This document shows, piece after piece, positions 56,392 through 64,000 of a stretch of 64,000 nt of DNA. Both the position numbers and the translations under genes were made by a program. Each line of letters begins with the position of its first letter. The stretch's first letter is position 1. The notes beneath the pieces were generated by a model, which saw only the letters and a program-made list of their open reading frames with translations, did no database searches and was not told the DNA's origin. The DNA comes from Desulfuromonas versatilis (lineage in GTDB: Bacteria > Desulfobacterota > Desulfuromonadia > Desulfuromonadales > NIT-T3): assembly GCF_019704135.1 (NCBI RefSeq), contig NZ_AP024355.1, positions 2,164,001 through 2,228,000 of the forward strand, read 5' to 3'.

Positions 56392-57387
56392 TTACTCTTC
56401 CACTCTGCCGTTGAGGTAAGAAACCAGGTTTATCTTCCGGTTGGTAAGACCAAGTTTATTCCGGATGCTTTCCCGGTGGCGATTAACCGTAGCGGGTGAG
56501 ATGGCCCGGAGGTTGGCAATCTCCTTGGAGGACAATCCGTGTTTGATCATATTGGAAATCAATAATTCGACCGGACTGAGTTTGTTGAGTACGTCTTGGT
56601 TCCCTTCGACAAAAGGAGAGATGATGTCGGCAAAGTTTTTCTTGAGGAGATCTAAATATTTCAACTGCCTAGGGTCCATTTCAGCTTGTAGGGCATAAAA
56701 AATTGGCGTGATGATCTTTTCGATCTTGGCCTGTATTGAGAGGCCGATCATTTTTTTCTCTCTCTGGCTTTGGGCCAGGGAATCATGAAGAGCCGCGTTA
56801 GCATCCTGCAGAGCTTGCCGTTCCACTTGCAACTGACGTTGGGTCTTGATCCGTTCAACGGCTTTGGCAATGTGATCACTGACGGCATCAATCAATAGTC
56901 GCTCTTCCTTAAGGAATGGCCCCTCATCGAGCTGTTGCATTTTCTTAAGGTAGTGAACTTCCACCAGACCCTCTTGCCGACCAGCGATAACAATGGCGGC
57001 TTTCTGATTCCATTGGGTCGACTTGAAATTGCTCGACTGAAATGTTCGCTCTTTGTAGACAATTCTGGCAGAGGCTATTTCCGGGAACTGCCAAGAGCCG
57101 GGTAGCAGATCAACGACTCCTTGCAAAATCTTTTCGATCGAATCCTCATTCTGCTCGATCAACTTGACCAGGCTGTAGAGACAGTCAAGTTCCTTAATGC
57201 GCTCCCGCAGTTGCCTTTCCAGCCAACTGTCTTTTTGATCGCTGTCCATTCCCTTCTCCTGTCGTACAGACGGGAACTCAGTGCCCCGAGAATCTCCTTC
57301 TTCGCACGATTCACAAGAGCACTTCCCGACGTTAGCCATTTTTTCCCCCAGTTCCCCATTTTGTGATTGCCCAATTTTCATAGGCAT
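56392..57387 (-). CDS. LuxR-type regulator with GAF-like sensor
   Basis: A 331-residue (or 285 from ATG 57249) protein. A GAF-like domain occupies about 55-215 (LDCLYSLVKLIEQNEDSIEKILQGVVDLLP, KEERLLIDAVSDHIAKAVERI), followed by a coiled-coil linker and a C-terminal LuxR helix-turn-helix (LSPVELLISNMIKHGLSSKEIANLRAISPATVNRHRESIRNKLGL). It probably senses a cytoplasmic signal and controls island genes. The upstream extension is Cys/Ser-rich and may not be translated. Confidence 0.85.
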   Translation of the reverse strand: MPMKIGQSQNGELGEKMANVGKCSCESCEEGDSRGTEFPSVRQEKGMDSDQKDSWLERQLRERIKELDCLYSLVKLIEQNEDSIEKILQGVVDLLPGSWQFPEIASARIVYKERTFQSSNFKSTQWNQKAAIVIAGRQEGLVEVHYLKKMQQLDEGPFLKEERLLIDAVSDHIAKAVERIKTQRQLQVERQALQDANAALHDSLAQSQREKKMIGLSIQAKIEKIITPIFYALQAEMDPRQLKYLDLLKKNFADIISPFVEGNQDVLNKLSPVELLISNMIKHGLSSKEIANLRAISPATVNRHRESIRNKLGLTNRKINLVSYLNGRVEE

Positions 57388-57517
57388 TCCATGGGTAACT
57401 TAATCGTATTTACGTGGCTAGAGTGTAACGATAGAGTTGAAAAAAGGCAAGACTGCAGGACGGTTATGACGAGTGCTGCTGAAGGCAGCATGGGGCCGGT
57501 AGGAAGAGGCAAAGAGC

Positions 57518-57937
57518 GTGGAAAACTTAATCAAAAGATCAATCCATATAAACAAGCTGATTCTTTACTTTGGGTCGTTTTTCAACCATGACTCCGTGCC
57601 TAGGCATGAATGTCTAAAAATCGCAAAAGAATCGTCTCTTTTGCACCGTAAGCTTGTTTTTGATAGAGATTTATTGTCCTACGAAAAGCATATAATTCTA
57701 GCGAAGCAGGTGTACGGACTTATGTTGAAAAAATTCGGAAATCAACAAATTGTAAATGACATTCTATTTTGCGGTTCCACAGAGCGATCCTGGGAAGAAA
57801 CGGGATTTCTACTTAGTAACTTATATGAAGTAGATATAAACAGTAAGGAGATTTATGCTTTTTGCTACTTATACGAGATAAATAAGATGAAATATATAGA
57901 CAGCCCTTTAACTGAAGCGAACTCTATAGCTCCTTAA
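57518..57937 (+). CDS. Hypothetical protein, AT-rich
   Basis: A 139-residue helical protein (MENLIKRSIHINKLILYFGSFFN...YEVDINSKEIYAFCYLYEINK) with no motif I recognise. The DNA is much richer in A+T than the surrounding island. The start could be GTG 57518; the ribosome-binding site is weak. It is probably a recent arrival; expression is uncertain. Confidence 0.5.
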   Translation: MENLIKRSIHINKLILYFGSFFNHDSVPRHECLKIAKESSLLHRKLVFDRDLLSYEKHIILAKQVYGLMLKKFGNQQIVNDILFCGSTERSWEETGFLLSNLYEVDINSKEIYAFCYLYEINKMKYIDSPLTEANSIAP

Positions 57938-58070
57938 AGTAAATCTATAAAAGAGTAAAGAATCAGTGGGGAGACGATGAATGCGAAGGTGGCCAGATTC
58001 TCTACGGTTGAGAACAAGAAGGTTTTTAGACGGAATTGATCCATTCCCTTGTGGTGACATTCTTCACATG

Positions 58071-58292
58071 AAAAACATAAATTGTCTCTTCGCTTATATT
58101 AAAAAAGAGGACATTCACAATGGAAAAATCATTCTATACGACCAGGAAACGAGCCTAAAGACTCAATTTAATTCGGCGGGTGAAATGTTCGATGCCGGTT
58201 GGGTTATCGATATGCGAAGAAATGGCGATCTACGATTTATATATCTTGATGAATCAAGTATTGGAAAGAAAAAATCTAAAGAAAATTCTTAG
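58071..58292 (+). CDS. Hypothetical small protein, AT-rich
   Basis: A 73-residue protein from ATG 58071 (MKNINCLFAYIKKEDIHNGKIILYD...GEMFDAGWVIDMRRNGDLRFIYL); the ORF stays open to 57981. The content resembles a short beta-rich domain, but I see no family match. Low GC and weak start signals, as in the preceding gene. Confidence 0.45.
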   Translation, partial: KNINCLFAYIKKEDIHNGKIILYDQETSLKTQFNSAGEMFDAGWVIDMRRNGDLRFIYLDESSIGKKKSKENS

Positions 58293-58389
58293 GCAACGCC
58301 ATTGATTAAATCAAACAAGAAAAACTGTTGAAAAAAAATGTCTTGATCTGCCGTCAATTAAACGTGTTTTTTGGGATGGACAGACAGTT

Positions 58390-58806
58390 ATGCCAGAAAG
58401 AATTGTTTACATCACAGATTACGACTACAAACGCTTGGGATTGCTTTTGGAAAGCATGAACAGTGTTCCGCAAAACAGGCGGAACGACTTGAGTTGCCTG
58501 GAAAACGAGCTGGAATCATGCAGGGTAGTTGCTCCCAACGAGATTCCAGCCAATGTTGTCACCCTTAACTCACGAATAAGGTATTTCAATCTCAACAGCA
58601 AAGAAGAGAGAATTGTGACATTAGTTTTTCCCAGCAACGCAGATCTTTCAAAAGGACGGGTTTCGATCATCTCCCCCCTCGGGGCGGCGATCCTTGGCTA
58701 CGCGGAGGGAGATGTCGTCGTGTGGAAGACATTTTCCGGGAGGAAAACCATCCGGATTGAGGAGGTTATCTACCAACCTGAAGCGGCTGGGGACTTTCAT
58801 CTGTAA
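58390..58806 (+). CDS. Rnk-like nucleoside diphosphate kinase regulator, copy 1
   Basis: A 138-residue protein of the Rnk / GreA-C-terminal family: helical N-terminus (YITDYDYKRLGLLLE), then ANVVTLNSRIRYFNL, IVTLVFPSNADLSKGRVSIISPLGAAILGYAEGDVVVWKTFSGRKTIRIEEVIYQPEAAGD. Rnk binds RNA polymerase without the GreA coiled coil and is linked to nucleotide-pool control. A second copy is at 59851. This copy is more A+T rich. Confidence 0.9.
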   Translation: MPERIVYITDYDYKRLGLLLESMNSVPQNRRNDLSCLENELESCRVVAPNEIPANVVTLNSRIRYFNLNSKEERIVTLVFPSNADLSKGRVSIISPLGAAILGYAEGDVVVWKTFSGRKTIRIEEVIYQPEAAGDFHL

Positions 58807-58884
58807 CGACTCCAGCATTGAATGCTTATTTCGTTTCGTGGGGAGACGATCAAGATGAAGGCGAATAAAAAAGGAGAAAGAGAG

Positions 58885-59118
58885 ATGATGCTGTTCAGAC
58901 TCGTGGGCAAGATCGTAACCAAAATTCTATTTTGGAGAGAGGTCGCGATCCAGCGAGAGGCGCTAGGCAGCTTGAGTGATGAGTTATTGAAAGACATTGG
59001 AATTACCCGGGCAGAGGCTGTTCGTGAAGCGAGTCGGCCTTTCTGGGATACCGCTCCAGCGGAAGATGGATTGTACCGAAGAGGACCGTCTGCGGTCCTG
59101 AAACAGCGAACCAATTAA
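58885..59118 (+). CDS. DUF1127 (YjiS-like) small protein
   Basis: A 77-residue protein ending in the DUF1127 motif LGSLSDELLKDIGITRAEAVREASRPFWD. Proteins with this motif are linked to RNA and phosphate metabolism in other proteobacteria. ATG 58885 follows AAAAGGAGAAAGAG; an earlier ATG 58855 is possible. It sits between Rnk copy 1 and the UPF0316 gene. Confidence 0.87.
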   Translation: MMLFRLVGKIVTKILFWREVAIQREALGSLSDELLKDIGITRAEAVREASRPFWDTAPAEDGLYRRGPSAVLKQRTN

Positions 59119-59140
59119 TTGCTTGGCCTAGGAGAGCATC

Positions 59141-59698
59141 ATGCTCACATCGTCAGTCGTTGAACCAGGGTTCCTGTCCATGTTGGCCGTACCCCTTCTG
59201 GTCTTCATCGCCCGCATCCTCGATGTTAGCATCGGCACTCTGCGCATAACCTTCATTTCCCGGGGGCTGAAAGCCTTGGCGGCTCCTTTGGGTTTTGTCG
59301 AGTCGCTGATTTGGGTCCTTGCCATCTCTCAGGTCATGCAGCATCTGCACAATTGGGGGACTTATCTCGCCTTTGCCCTTGGCTTTGGAGCGGGCAACTA
59401 CGTGGGGCTCCTGCTGGAGGAACGTCTCGCCGTGGGCAACCTCATTATCCGTACCATCGCCCACGACGAGGCACCAGGGTTGGCAGCCGCCCTGTGGAAA
59501 GCGGGTTTTGGAGTTACCAGCGTGGATGCTCGCGGGCAGACCGGACCGGTCAAAGTCATTTTTACCGTAGCGAAAAGGCGCAATCTTAAAAATGTCATCA
59601 ATCTCATCAGGCAGTTTAACCCGGACGCCTTGTACACCATCGAGGACGTCCGCTTTTTCAACGGGGCGTTGCGCCAGCTCTCCCAGCAAAGAAAATGA
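59141..59698 (+). CDS. UPF0316 / DUF5698-DUF2179 membrane protein
   Basis: A 185-residue protein with three probable TM segments (FLSMLAVPLLVFIARILDVSIGTLRI, APLGFVESLIWVLAISQV, YLAFALGFGAGNYVGLLLEERLA) followed by a cytoplasmic DUF2179-type domain (GFGVTSVDARGQTGPVKVIFTVAKRRNLKNVINLI...YTIEDVRF). The family (YebE-like) is of unknown function. Island neighbours are Rnk copies on both sides. Confidence 0.88.
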   Translation: MLTSSVVEPGFLSMLAVPLLVFIARILDVSIGTLRITFISRGLKALAAPLGFVESLIWVLAISQVMQHLHNWGTYLAFALGFGAGNYVGLLLEERLAVGNLIIRTIAHDEAPGLAAALWKAGFGVTSVDARGQTGPVKVIFTVAKRRNLKNVINLIRQFNPDALYTIEDVRFFNGALRQLSQQRK

Positions 59699-59850
59699 TG
59701 GACGTCCGGTAACGGATGGTGCGACCAGGCCAGCCGCGTTGAGAGGCGATGCCGCCCGCCCAAACTTGTTGGTTGAGGACGAGTCATTCTAAGCCCATTC
59801 CCCAATAGCACTTTGTTGAGAAATCCATGGAACTCGAAAGGAAAAACACT

Positions 59851-60267
59851 ATGAACGCAAGAACGATTTACATCACAGAAACGGACCATCAGAAACTGGA
59901 AGAATATATTGACGCGGCAAAAAGATCCGGCCGGAACGGCCGAGATAAATTAACCGAGCTGGAAGAGGAACTGGAAAATTGCAGCATCGTGAGCCCCCGG
60001 GAGATCCCGCCCGACGTTGTAACCCTCAACTCCCGGTTCAGATTCCGCGATTTAGCCAATGGCGAGGAGAAGATTGTGACCCTGGTGTTCCCGGGCAGCG
60101 CAGATCTGTCCGAAGGTCGAATTTCGGTGACCTCCCCTGTCGGAACGGCCATTCTCGGCTATGCAGTCGGGGACGTCATCGAATGGAAGGTGCTTGCGGG
60201 TAAAAAAACCATCCGAATCGAAGAAGTCATCTACCAACCGGAGGCTGCCGGCGATTATCACCGGTAA
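59851..60267 (+). CDS. Rnk-like nucleoside diphosphate kinase regulator, copy 2
   Basis: A 138-residue Rnk-family protein that shares most of its core with copy 1: PPDVVTLNSRFRFRDL, EEKIVTLVFPGSADLSEGR and KKTIRIEEVIYQPEAAGD. The two copies flank the DUF1127 and UPF0316 genes, so the block looks like a tandem duplication with later divergence; this copy has the higher GC. ATG 59851 is chosen; ATG 59827 is an in-frame alternative. Confidence 0.9.
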   Translation: MNARTIYITETDHQKLEEYIDAAKRSGRNGRDKLTELEEELENCSIVSPREIPPDVVTLNSRFRFRDLANGEEKIVTLVFPGSADLSEGRISVTSPVGTAILGYAVGDVIEWKVLAGKKTIRIEEVIYQPEAAGDYHR

Positions 60268-60376
60268 AGGGAAAATACCTGCCTCATCCAAGGGTCGTTA
60301 TGTCCCGGAAGGGCGCCCCGAACCTCCATGAGTTCTATTGTTCGCGGGTCGCATAGGTGAAACAGAGGTCTCTACG

Positions 60377-61288
60377 ATGGCAAAATATCGGGTTCAAATT
60401 CCATGGCGCTGCGAAGTGGCCATTGACCTGGGCACGGCGTATGTCCGGGTGGCTACGGGAAAATTCGCGGTTGCGACCATACCGACGGCCCTGTCCCCCG
60501 TTTTGCCTCTGCGCCACGGCGTGGTTACTGATCAGCAAGCGGTCGCGGATCTGCTCGGGCCGCTCCTGAGAAGGGCGAATAGACTCGGGCTTCTGAGACC
60601 CCGGGTCGTTGTCGGCGCCCCCACCGATGCCACCTGCGAAGAACGCGAAGCGCTCGCCACGGCTTTGTACAAGGCAGGGGCCGCTTTCGTCACCATTGTC
60701 TCCGAGCCCCTCGCGGTCGCCATTGGTGCCGGGCTCGACATCCTTTCCCCTTACGCCCAAATGGTTGTGGATGTGGGCGACGGCGTAACCGATTGCGCCA
60801 TCGTCCGGGCGGGCGAAATTTTGGAATCGCACGCCACCAGGGTTGCCTGCGGCAGCCTGCGGGAGCGAGTACAGGGCTGCTTCCATCAGAGTTGGGGGCT
60901 CTGCCTCACCGCGGCCGAGGTGGAGAGGATGATTGCCACGGTGGGGGCAGGCAAGCTTCTTCGGACCGATACCCACATCCTGGTCAAGACTGCGAGCCGT
61001 GACGTTGGTTCCCCGGTGGCCCTGACGGTTCGTCCGGCAACACTTCAGTCCATGATCGAACCATTGGTTAGCGAAATTATCGACACCGCCACCAATCTTC
61101 TGCAGAAAGTGCCGCCCGCCCTGGGGTGCGAAATCATCGAGAGCGGTATTCTGCTCACCGGTGGCGGCGCCTTGCTGCCCGGACTTCGAGAACGCTTGAC
61201 CGAGGCGGCCTCCATCAAGGTTACGACTCCGGCCAAACCTCTTGAAGTTGTCATCGGAGGGCTCCGAGGAATGCTGATGCACGCTTGA
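60377..61288 (+). CDS. MreB-like actin-family protein
   Basis: A 303-residue actin-fold protein related to MreB. Phosphate loop 1 reads AIDLGTAYVRVATG, loop 2 DVGDGVTDCAIVRAGEI (MreB has DIGGGTTE), and the adenosine motif GILLTGGGALLPGLRERL. It is shorter than MreB (about 345 residues), lacks part of the middle, and is not next to mreC or mreD, so a different filament or chaperone-like role is likely. Preferred start ATG 60377; the in-frame upstream extension is weak. Confidence 0.82.
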   Translation: MAKYRVQIPWRCEVAIDLGTAYVRVATGKFAVATIPTALSPVLPLRHGVVTDQQAVADLLGPLLRRANRLGLLRPRVVVGAPTDATCEEREALATALYKAGAAFVTIVSEPLAVAIGAGLDILSPYAQMVVDVGDGVTDCAIVRAGEILESHATRVACGSLRERVQGCFHQSWGLCLTAAEVERMIATVGAGKLLRTDTHILVKTASRDVGSPVALTVRPATLQSMIEPLVSEIIDTATNLLQKVPPALGCEIIESGILLTGGGALLPGLRERLTEAASIKVTTPAKPLEVVIGGLRGMLMHA

Positions 61289-61352
61289 ATTAGGTCCATC
61301 CGGTGCGAGTTTTCTCACTTCAGCATCATTTCAATGAAAAGACGAATTGCGC

Positions 61353-62186
61353 ATGAACGAGCAGTCAAACCTGTCGGCGGAGGTTGGCCCTTGTCACGAC
61401 CTTCCCTTGTTCGGCAAAACCTTCCTGGTCACCCGCGCCATTGAACAGGCAGGGGAAATAGTAACTATCTTGAAATCCCACGGAGGCCTTGTGCTGGGAT
61501 GCCCGACAATCCGAATCGTCCAAGCAAAATGCTATGCTGAGCCGGATTCGGCTCTCGCCAATATTGGGTCCTTCGACTGGGTGATCTTCACTTCGCAAAA
61601 TACGGTCGTTCATTTCTTTAACCGTCTCGCAGCGCTCGGCTGCGATACCCGGGCCCTCTGTACTTGCCGGTTTTGTGCTGTGGGCCCGGTGACCGCCGAA
61701 ATGTTACACGCCCGAGGAGTTGCTGTGCACATGGTGCCAGATAAATACACGGCAGAGGGTATTGTCGAGGCATTTTCGGGTTTGAGGGAAAGAAGGGGCC
61801 GGGTGCTTCTTCCCAGGGGAGACCGGGCACGTAGTGTGATCAGCGAAGGGTTGACCCGCCAAGGCTACGAGGTCATTGCCCCGATCCTTTATTACAACGT
61901 GACGCCCGATGGCATTCCCGACCAGGCAATGACAGCCCTGTCCAAACAGCAGGTAGATTGTATTGCCTTTACAGCTCCCTCGGCGGTTATCAATTTAGCC
62001 AAAATTCTCGGAAAGACTCAATTCTACGGGTTTCTAAAGGGAGTGACCGTCGCTGCAATCGGTCCAATCACCTCCCAAGCCTGTGACAAAATTGCACTGA
62101 AACCCTCCATCGAGGCACCGAAATATACCCTGGCCAGCCTGGCTGATGAGATCGTAAATCATTACCGTCGCGAACGAGCTTCATAG
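61353..62186 (+). CDS. Uroporphyrinogen-III synthase-like (HemD) protein
   Basis: A 277-residue HemD-family protein. Family features: LVTRAIEQAGEIVTILKSHGG, FDWVIFTSQNTVVHFFNRLAALG, AVGPVTAEMLHARGV, and the C-terminal VDCIAFTAPSAVINLAKIL. These enzymes close hydroxymethylbilane to uroporphyrinogen III. No other haem genes are near, and a chromosomal hemD may exist elsewhere, so this copy could be specialised. TTG 61347 is an alternative start. Confidence 0.82.
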   Translation: MNEQSNLSAEVGPCHDLPLFGKTFLVTRAIEQAGEIVTILKSHGGLVLGCPTIRIVQAKCYAEPDSALANIGSFDWVIFTSQNTVVHFFNRLAALGCDTRALCTCRFCAVGPVTAEMLHARGVAVHMVPDKYTAEGIVEAFSGLRERRGRVLLPRGDRARSVISEGLTRQGYEVIAPILYYNVTPDGIPDQAMTALSKQQVDCIAFTAPSAVINLAKILGKTQFYGFLKGVTVAAIGPITSQACDKIALKPSIEAPKYTLASLADEIVNHYRRERAS

Positions 62187-62394
62187 TCAAGGGACTTCCT
62201 GGTTGACCATGGGAAAGAGGTAAGCACAAGTCCATTGTTCCCCTTGCCTGATAGGGGATTCCGGCACTGGCCTCAGCGCCGGGGAGTGCAGGCAGTTGCC
62301 GGAGTTGCTTATCCGTTCAGGACACGATCGAAGATAAGCTGTCGATCCAAGGGAAACCATGACGCAACGGCGTCAAGACAGGAACGGAGTCAAA

Positions 62395-63132
62395 ATGAAC
62401 ATCGAAGGAAAAGTGGTTCTGGTGACGGGCGCCAATGGAGGCATCGGCCAAGCTTTGGTCCGGGCCCTGCTGGCGCGGGGCGCCACAAAAATCTACGCTG
62501 CCGCACGGACAACCAAGGCGGCCTGCTGCGCTGCGGGACAAGACGACAACAAGGTTGTCGCGGTCAAGTTGGACATTACCAGGGCCTCTGAAGTGGAAGC
62601 TGCGGCTAAACAGTGCACGGATGTCGACATTCTTATCAATAACGCCGGAGTCAACCGCTGCGTGTCGCTGCTGAGTCCCGCCGGGATGGAGGCCGCCCGG
62701 GAGGAGATGGAAGTCAACTTCTTCGGTACCCTGGCCATGTGCCAGGCCTTTGCACCGGTTCTGGAATCCCGGGGCGGCGGTGCCATCGTCAACATCTGCT
62801 CCATCATCGGCCTGGTCAACATGCCGCTCAATGGCACCTATTGTGCCTCAAAAGCTGCCGCCCACTCCCTGCTGCAGGGCTTGCGCGGCGAATTGGCGGC
62901 CCGGCAGGTCCGGGTTTTCGCGGTGTACCCCGGCCCCGTCGAAACCCGGATGACGTCCGGGCAGAAAATCCCCAAAACCTCCCCGGCGCAGCTGGCCAAT
63001 GCCATCCTGACAGGCCTTGAGAATGGCGATGAGGATATTTTCCCCGATCCCCTGTCACAAAATGTCCATGCCTTATTGACCAAGGACGCCAAGCAGGCCG
63101 AAAAACATTTTGCGTTTTTTGTTCCCGGCTAA
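62395..63132 (+). CDS. SDR-family oxidoreductase
   Basis: A 245-residue short-chain dehydrogenase: NAD(P) motif VTGANGGIGQALVRAL, NNAGVN, catalytic Ser in NICSIIGLVN and the YCASKAA active-site Tyr/Lys. The substrate is unknown. ATG 62395 gives the usual start (MNIEGKVVLVTGANGGIG). It is the last gene inside the island boundary repeat. Confidence 0.92.
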   Translation: MNIEGKVVLVTGANGGIGQALVRALLARGATKIYAAARTTKAACCAAGQDDNKVVAVKLDITRASEVEAAAKQCTDVDILINNAGVNRCVSLLSPAGMEAAREEMEVNFFGTLAMCQAFAPVLESRGGGAIVNICSIIGLVNMPLNGTYCASKAAAHSLLQGLRGELAARQVRVFAVYPGPVETRMTSGQKIPKTSPAQLANAILTGLENGDEDIFPDPLSQNVHALLTKDAKQAEKHFAFFVPG

Positions 63133-63137
63133 AACTT

Positions 63138-63235
63138 GGATCCGCTTTTTTTCTGCCTTCCTTTCACAAGAATTTTAACAAGGTTTTGTACCGCTCCGGG
63201 CCGACCGGCCTTCGCAAAAAAAAATACCTCACTGT
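63138..63235. repeat. Island boundary repeat, right copy, with integrase end
   Basis: 63138-63189 repeats 52228-52280. Beyond it, the minus strand reads LRRPVGPERYKTL, matching LRRNASPESHKTL at the end of the integrase remnant at 52267. So the same integrase 3' end is present twice, about 10.9 kb apart. Confidence 0.8.
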
Positions 63236-63241
63236 GCAGGT

Positions 63242-64000
63242 TCAGCCCGCCTCCTGCCCCACCGCAACGGCGGCCTCCTGTCCCGCGACCGGCTCCTCGG
63301 CCCCTCCAACCATGGCATAGAGCACCGGCAGAACCAGCAGGGTGAGCAGGGTCGAGGAGACGACGCCACCGATGACCACCGTCGCCAGCGGCCGCTGCAC
63401 TTCGGCGCCGATGCCGGTGTTCAGCGCCATGGGGATGAAGCCGAAGCTGGCGACCATCGCGGTCATCAGCACCGGGCGCAGCCGCTGCTCGGCCGCCGTC
63501 TTGATGGCCTCCAGCAGCGCAACGTTCCGGGCGAGGAGGTCGCGCACCGCGGCGACCAGGACCATGTCGCCCAAAACGGCCACCCCGGAGAGGGCGACGA
63601 AGCCGACCCCGGCCGAGATGCTGAAAGGCATCCCCCGCAGCCACAGGGCGACGATGCCGCCCACCGCCGCGAAGGGGACGCCGGTGAAGACGCGGGCGGC
63701 GTCGAGCGCCCGCCCGTAGGTGAAGTAGAGCAGGGTGAAGATCAGCGCCAGGGCGAGCGGGACGACGAGGAAGAGCCGCTTCTGGGCGCGCTCCAGGTTC
63801 TCGAACTGCCCCCCGTAACGCACGTAGTAGCCGCTGGGCAGCTTCACCTCGCGGTCGATGGCGCTTTGCACCTCGGCCACGAAGCTCCCCACGTCGCGGC
63901 CGCGCACGTTGGCCTGCACGACGATGCGGCGCTTGCCCCACTCGCGGTTGATGGTCGAGGGTCCCTCGGTCACCTGGATCCGGGTCAGTTGGGAGAGGGG
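63242..64000 (-). CDS. CzcA/CusA-type RND heavy-metal efflux pump, C-terminal part (partial)
   Basis: The last 252 codons of an RND inner-membrane pump; the frame is open to the end of the window. Patterns typical of the heavy-metal group are PLSQLTRIQVTEGPSTINRE, RRIVVQANVRGRDVGSFV, SGYYVRYGGQFENLERAQKRL and the TM stretch VGFVALSGVAVLGDMVL, with ATVVIGGVVSSTLLTLLVLPVLYAM near the end. It should export metal ions (Cu/Ag or Co/Zn/Cd) with partner subunits lying outside the window. Confidence 0.93.
   Translation of the reverse strand, partial: PLSQLTRIQVTEGPSTINREWGKRRIVVQANVRGRDVGSFVAEVQSAIDREVKLPSGYYVRYGGQFENLERAQKRLFLVVPLALALIFTLLYFTYGRALDAARVFTGVPFAAVGGIVALWLRGMPFSISAGVGFVALSGVAVLGDMVLVAAVRDLLARNVALLEAIKTAAEQRLRPVLMTAMVASFGFIPMALNTGIGAEVQRPLATVVIGGVVSSTLLTLLVLPVLYAMVGGAEEPVAGQEAAVAVGQEAG

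Overview
This is a high-GC bacterial chromosome window that reads as a member of the Desulfuromonadales (Geobacter, Desulfuromonas or Pelobacter relatives). The evidence is the conserved gene order rimP-nusA-ylxR/L7Ae-infB-DUF503-rbfA-nrnA-truB-rpsO-pnp-M16-dut, the block gap-pgk-tpiA-secG-tRNA-Leu, a periplasmic c-type cytochrome, a c-di-GMP riboswitch, and a large FG-GAP lipoprotein. Assignment below order level is not possible from this sequence alone.

Layout. 1-15.7 kb is a dense plus-strand housekeeping block: an rRNA methyltransferase end, then transcription/translation factors, RNA decay (nrnA, pnp), dUTPase and a YciO-type protein. 15.7-17.4 kb carries a monohaem cytochrome and a VWA/OmpA protein on the minus strand. 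17.4-28.0 kb is an accessory, defence-like region. It holds a four-helix-bundle protein behind tandem repeats, an orphan MntA-type antitoxin whose HEPN toxin stops after six codons, a sigma70 promoter plus c-di-GMP-I riboswitch leading into HNH nuclease (broken by one amber codon), Nudix hydrolase and PLD-helicase-DUF3427, then a six-TM protein, a VapC fragment with an intact antitoxin, and a membrane-tethered Mrr-type nuclease. 28.2-34.8 kb has a lytic transglycosylase, a small redox protein, a DUF1579 protein, the FG-GAP lipoprotein and PhnA. 35.0-38.9 kb is minus-strand glycolysis/secG/tRNA-Leu. 39.2-52.0 kb holds a sensor kinase, a metallo-hydrolase, purL-purQ-purF-pyrE, a stand-alone DAHP-synthase regulatory domain with chorismate mutase and nadB (minus strand), a transglycosylase and pgsA. 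52.1-63.2 kb is a genomic island at tRNA-Gly(GCC), bounded by two copies of the same integrase 3' end. It carries an ECF sigma factor with a TTHB210-like lipoprotein and a cupredoxin, signalling proteins, AT-rich orphans, twin Rnk genes, and MreB-, HemD- and SDR-family genes. The window ends inside a CzcA/CusA-type metal efflux pump.

The strongest candidate for something not commonly described is the riboswitch-led HNH/Nudix/PLD-helicase operon, which would put a putative nucleic-acid defence module under c-di-GMP control. The membrane-tethered Mrr nuclease close by and the ECF/TTHB210/cupredoxin module on the tRNA-Gly island are the next most interesting. All domain assignments come from reading motifs by eye; no database search was run.
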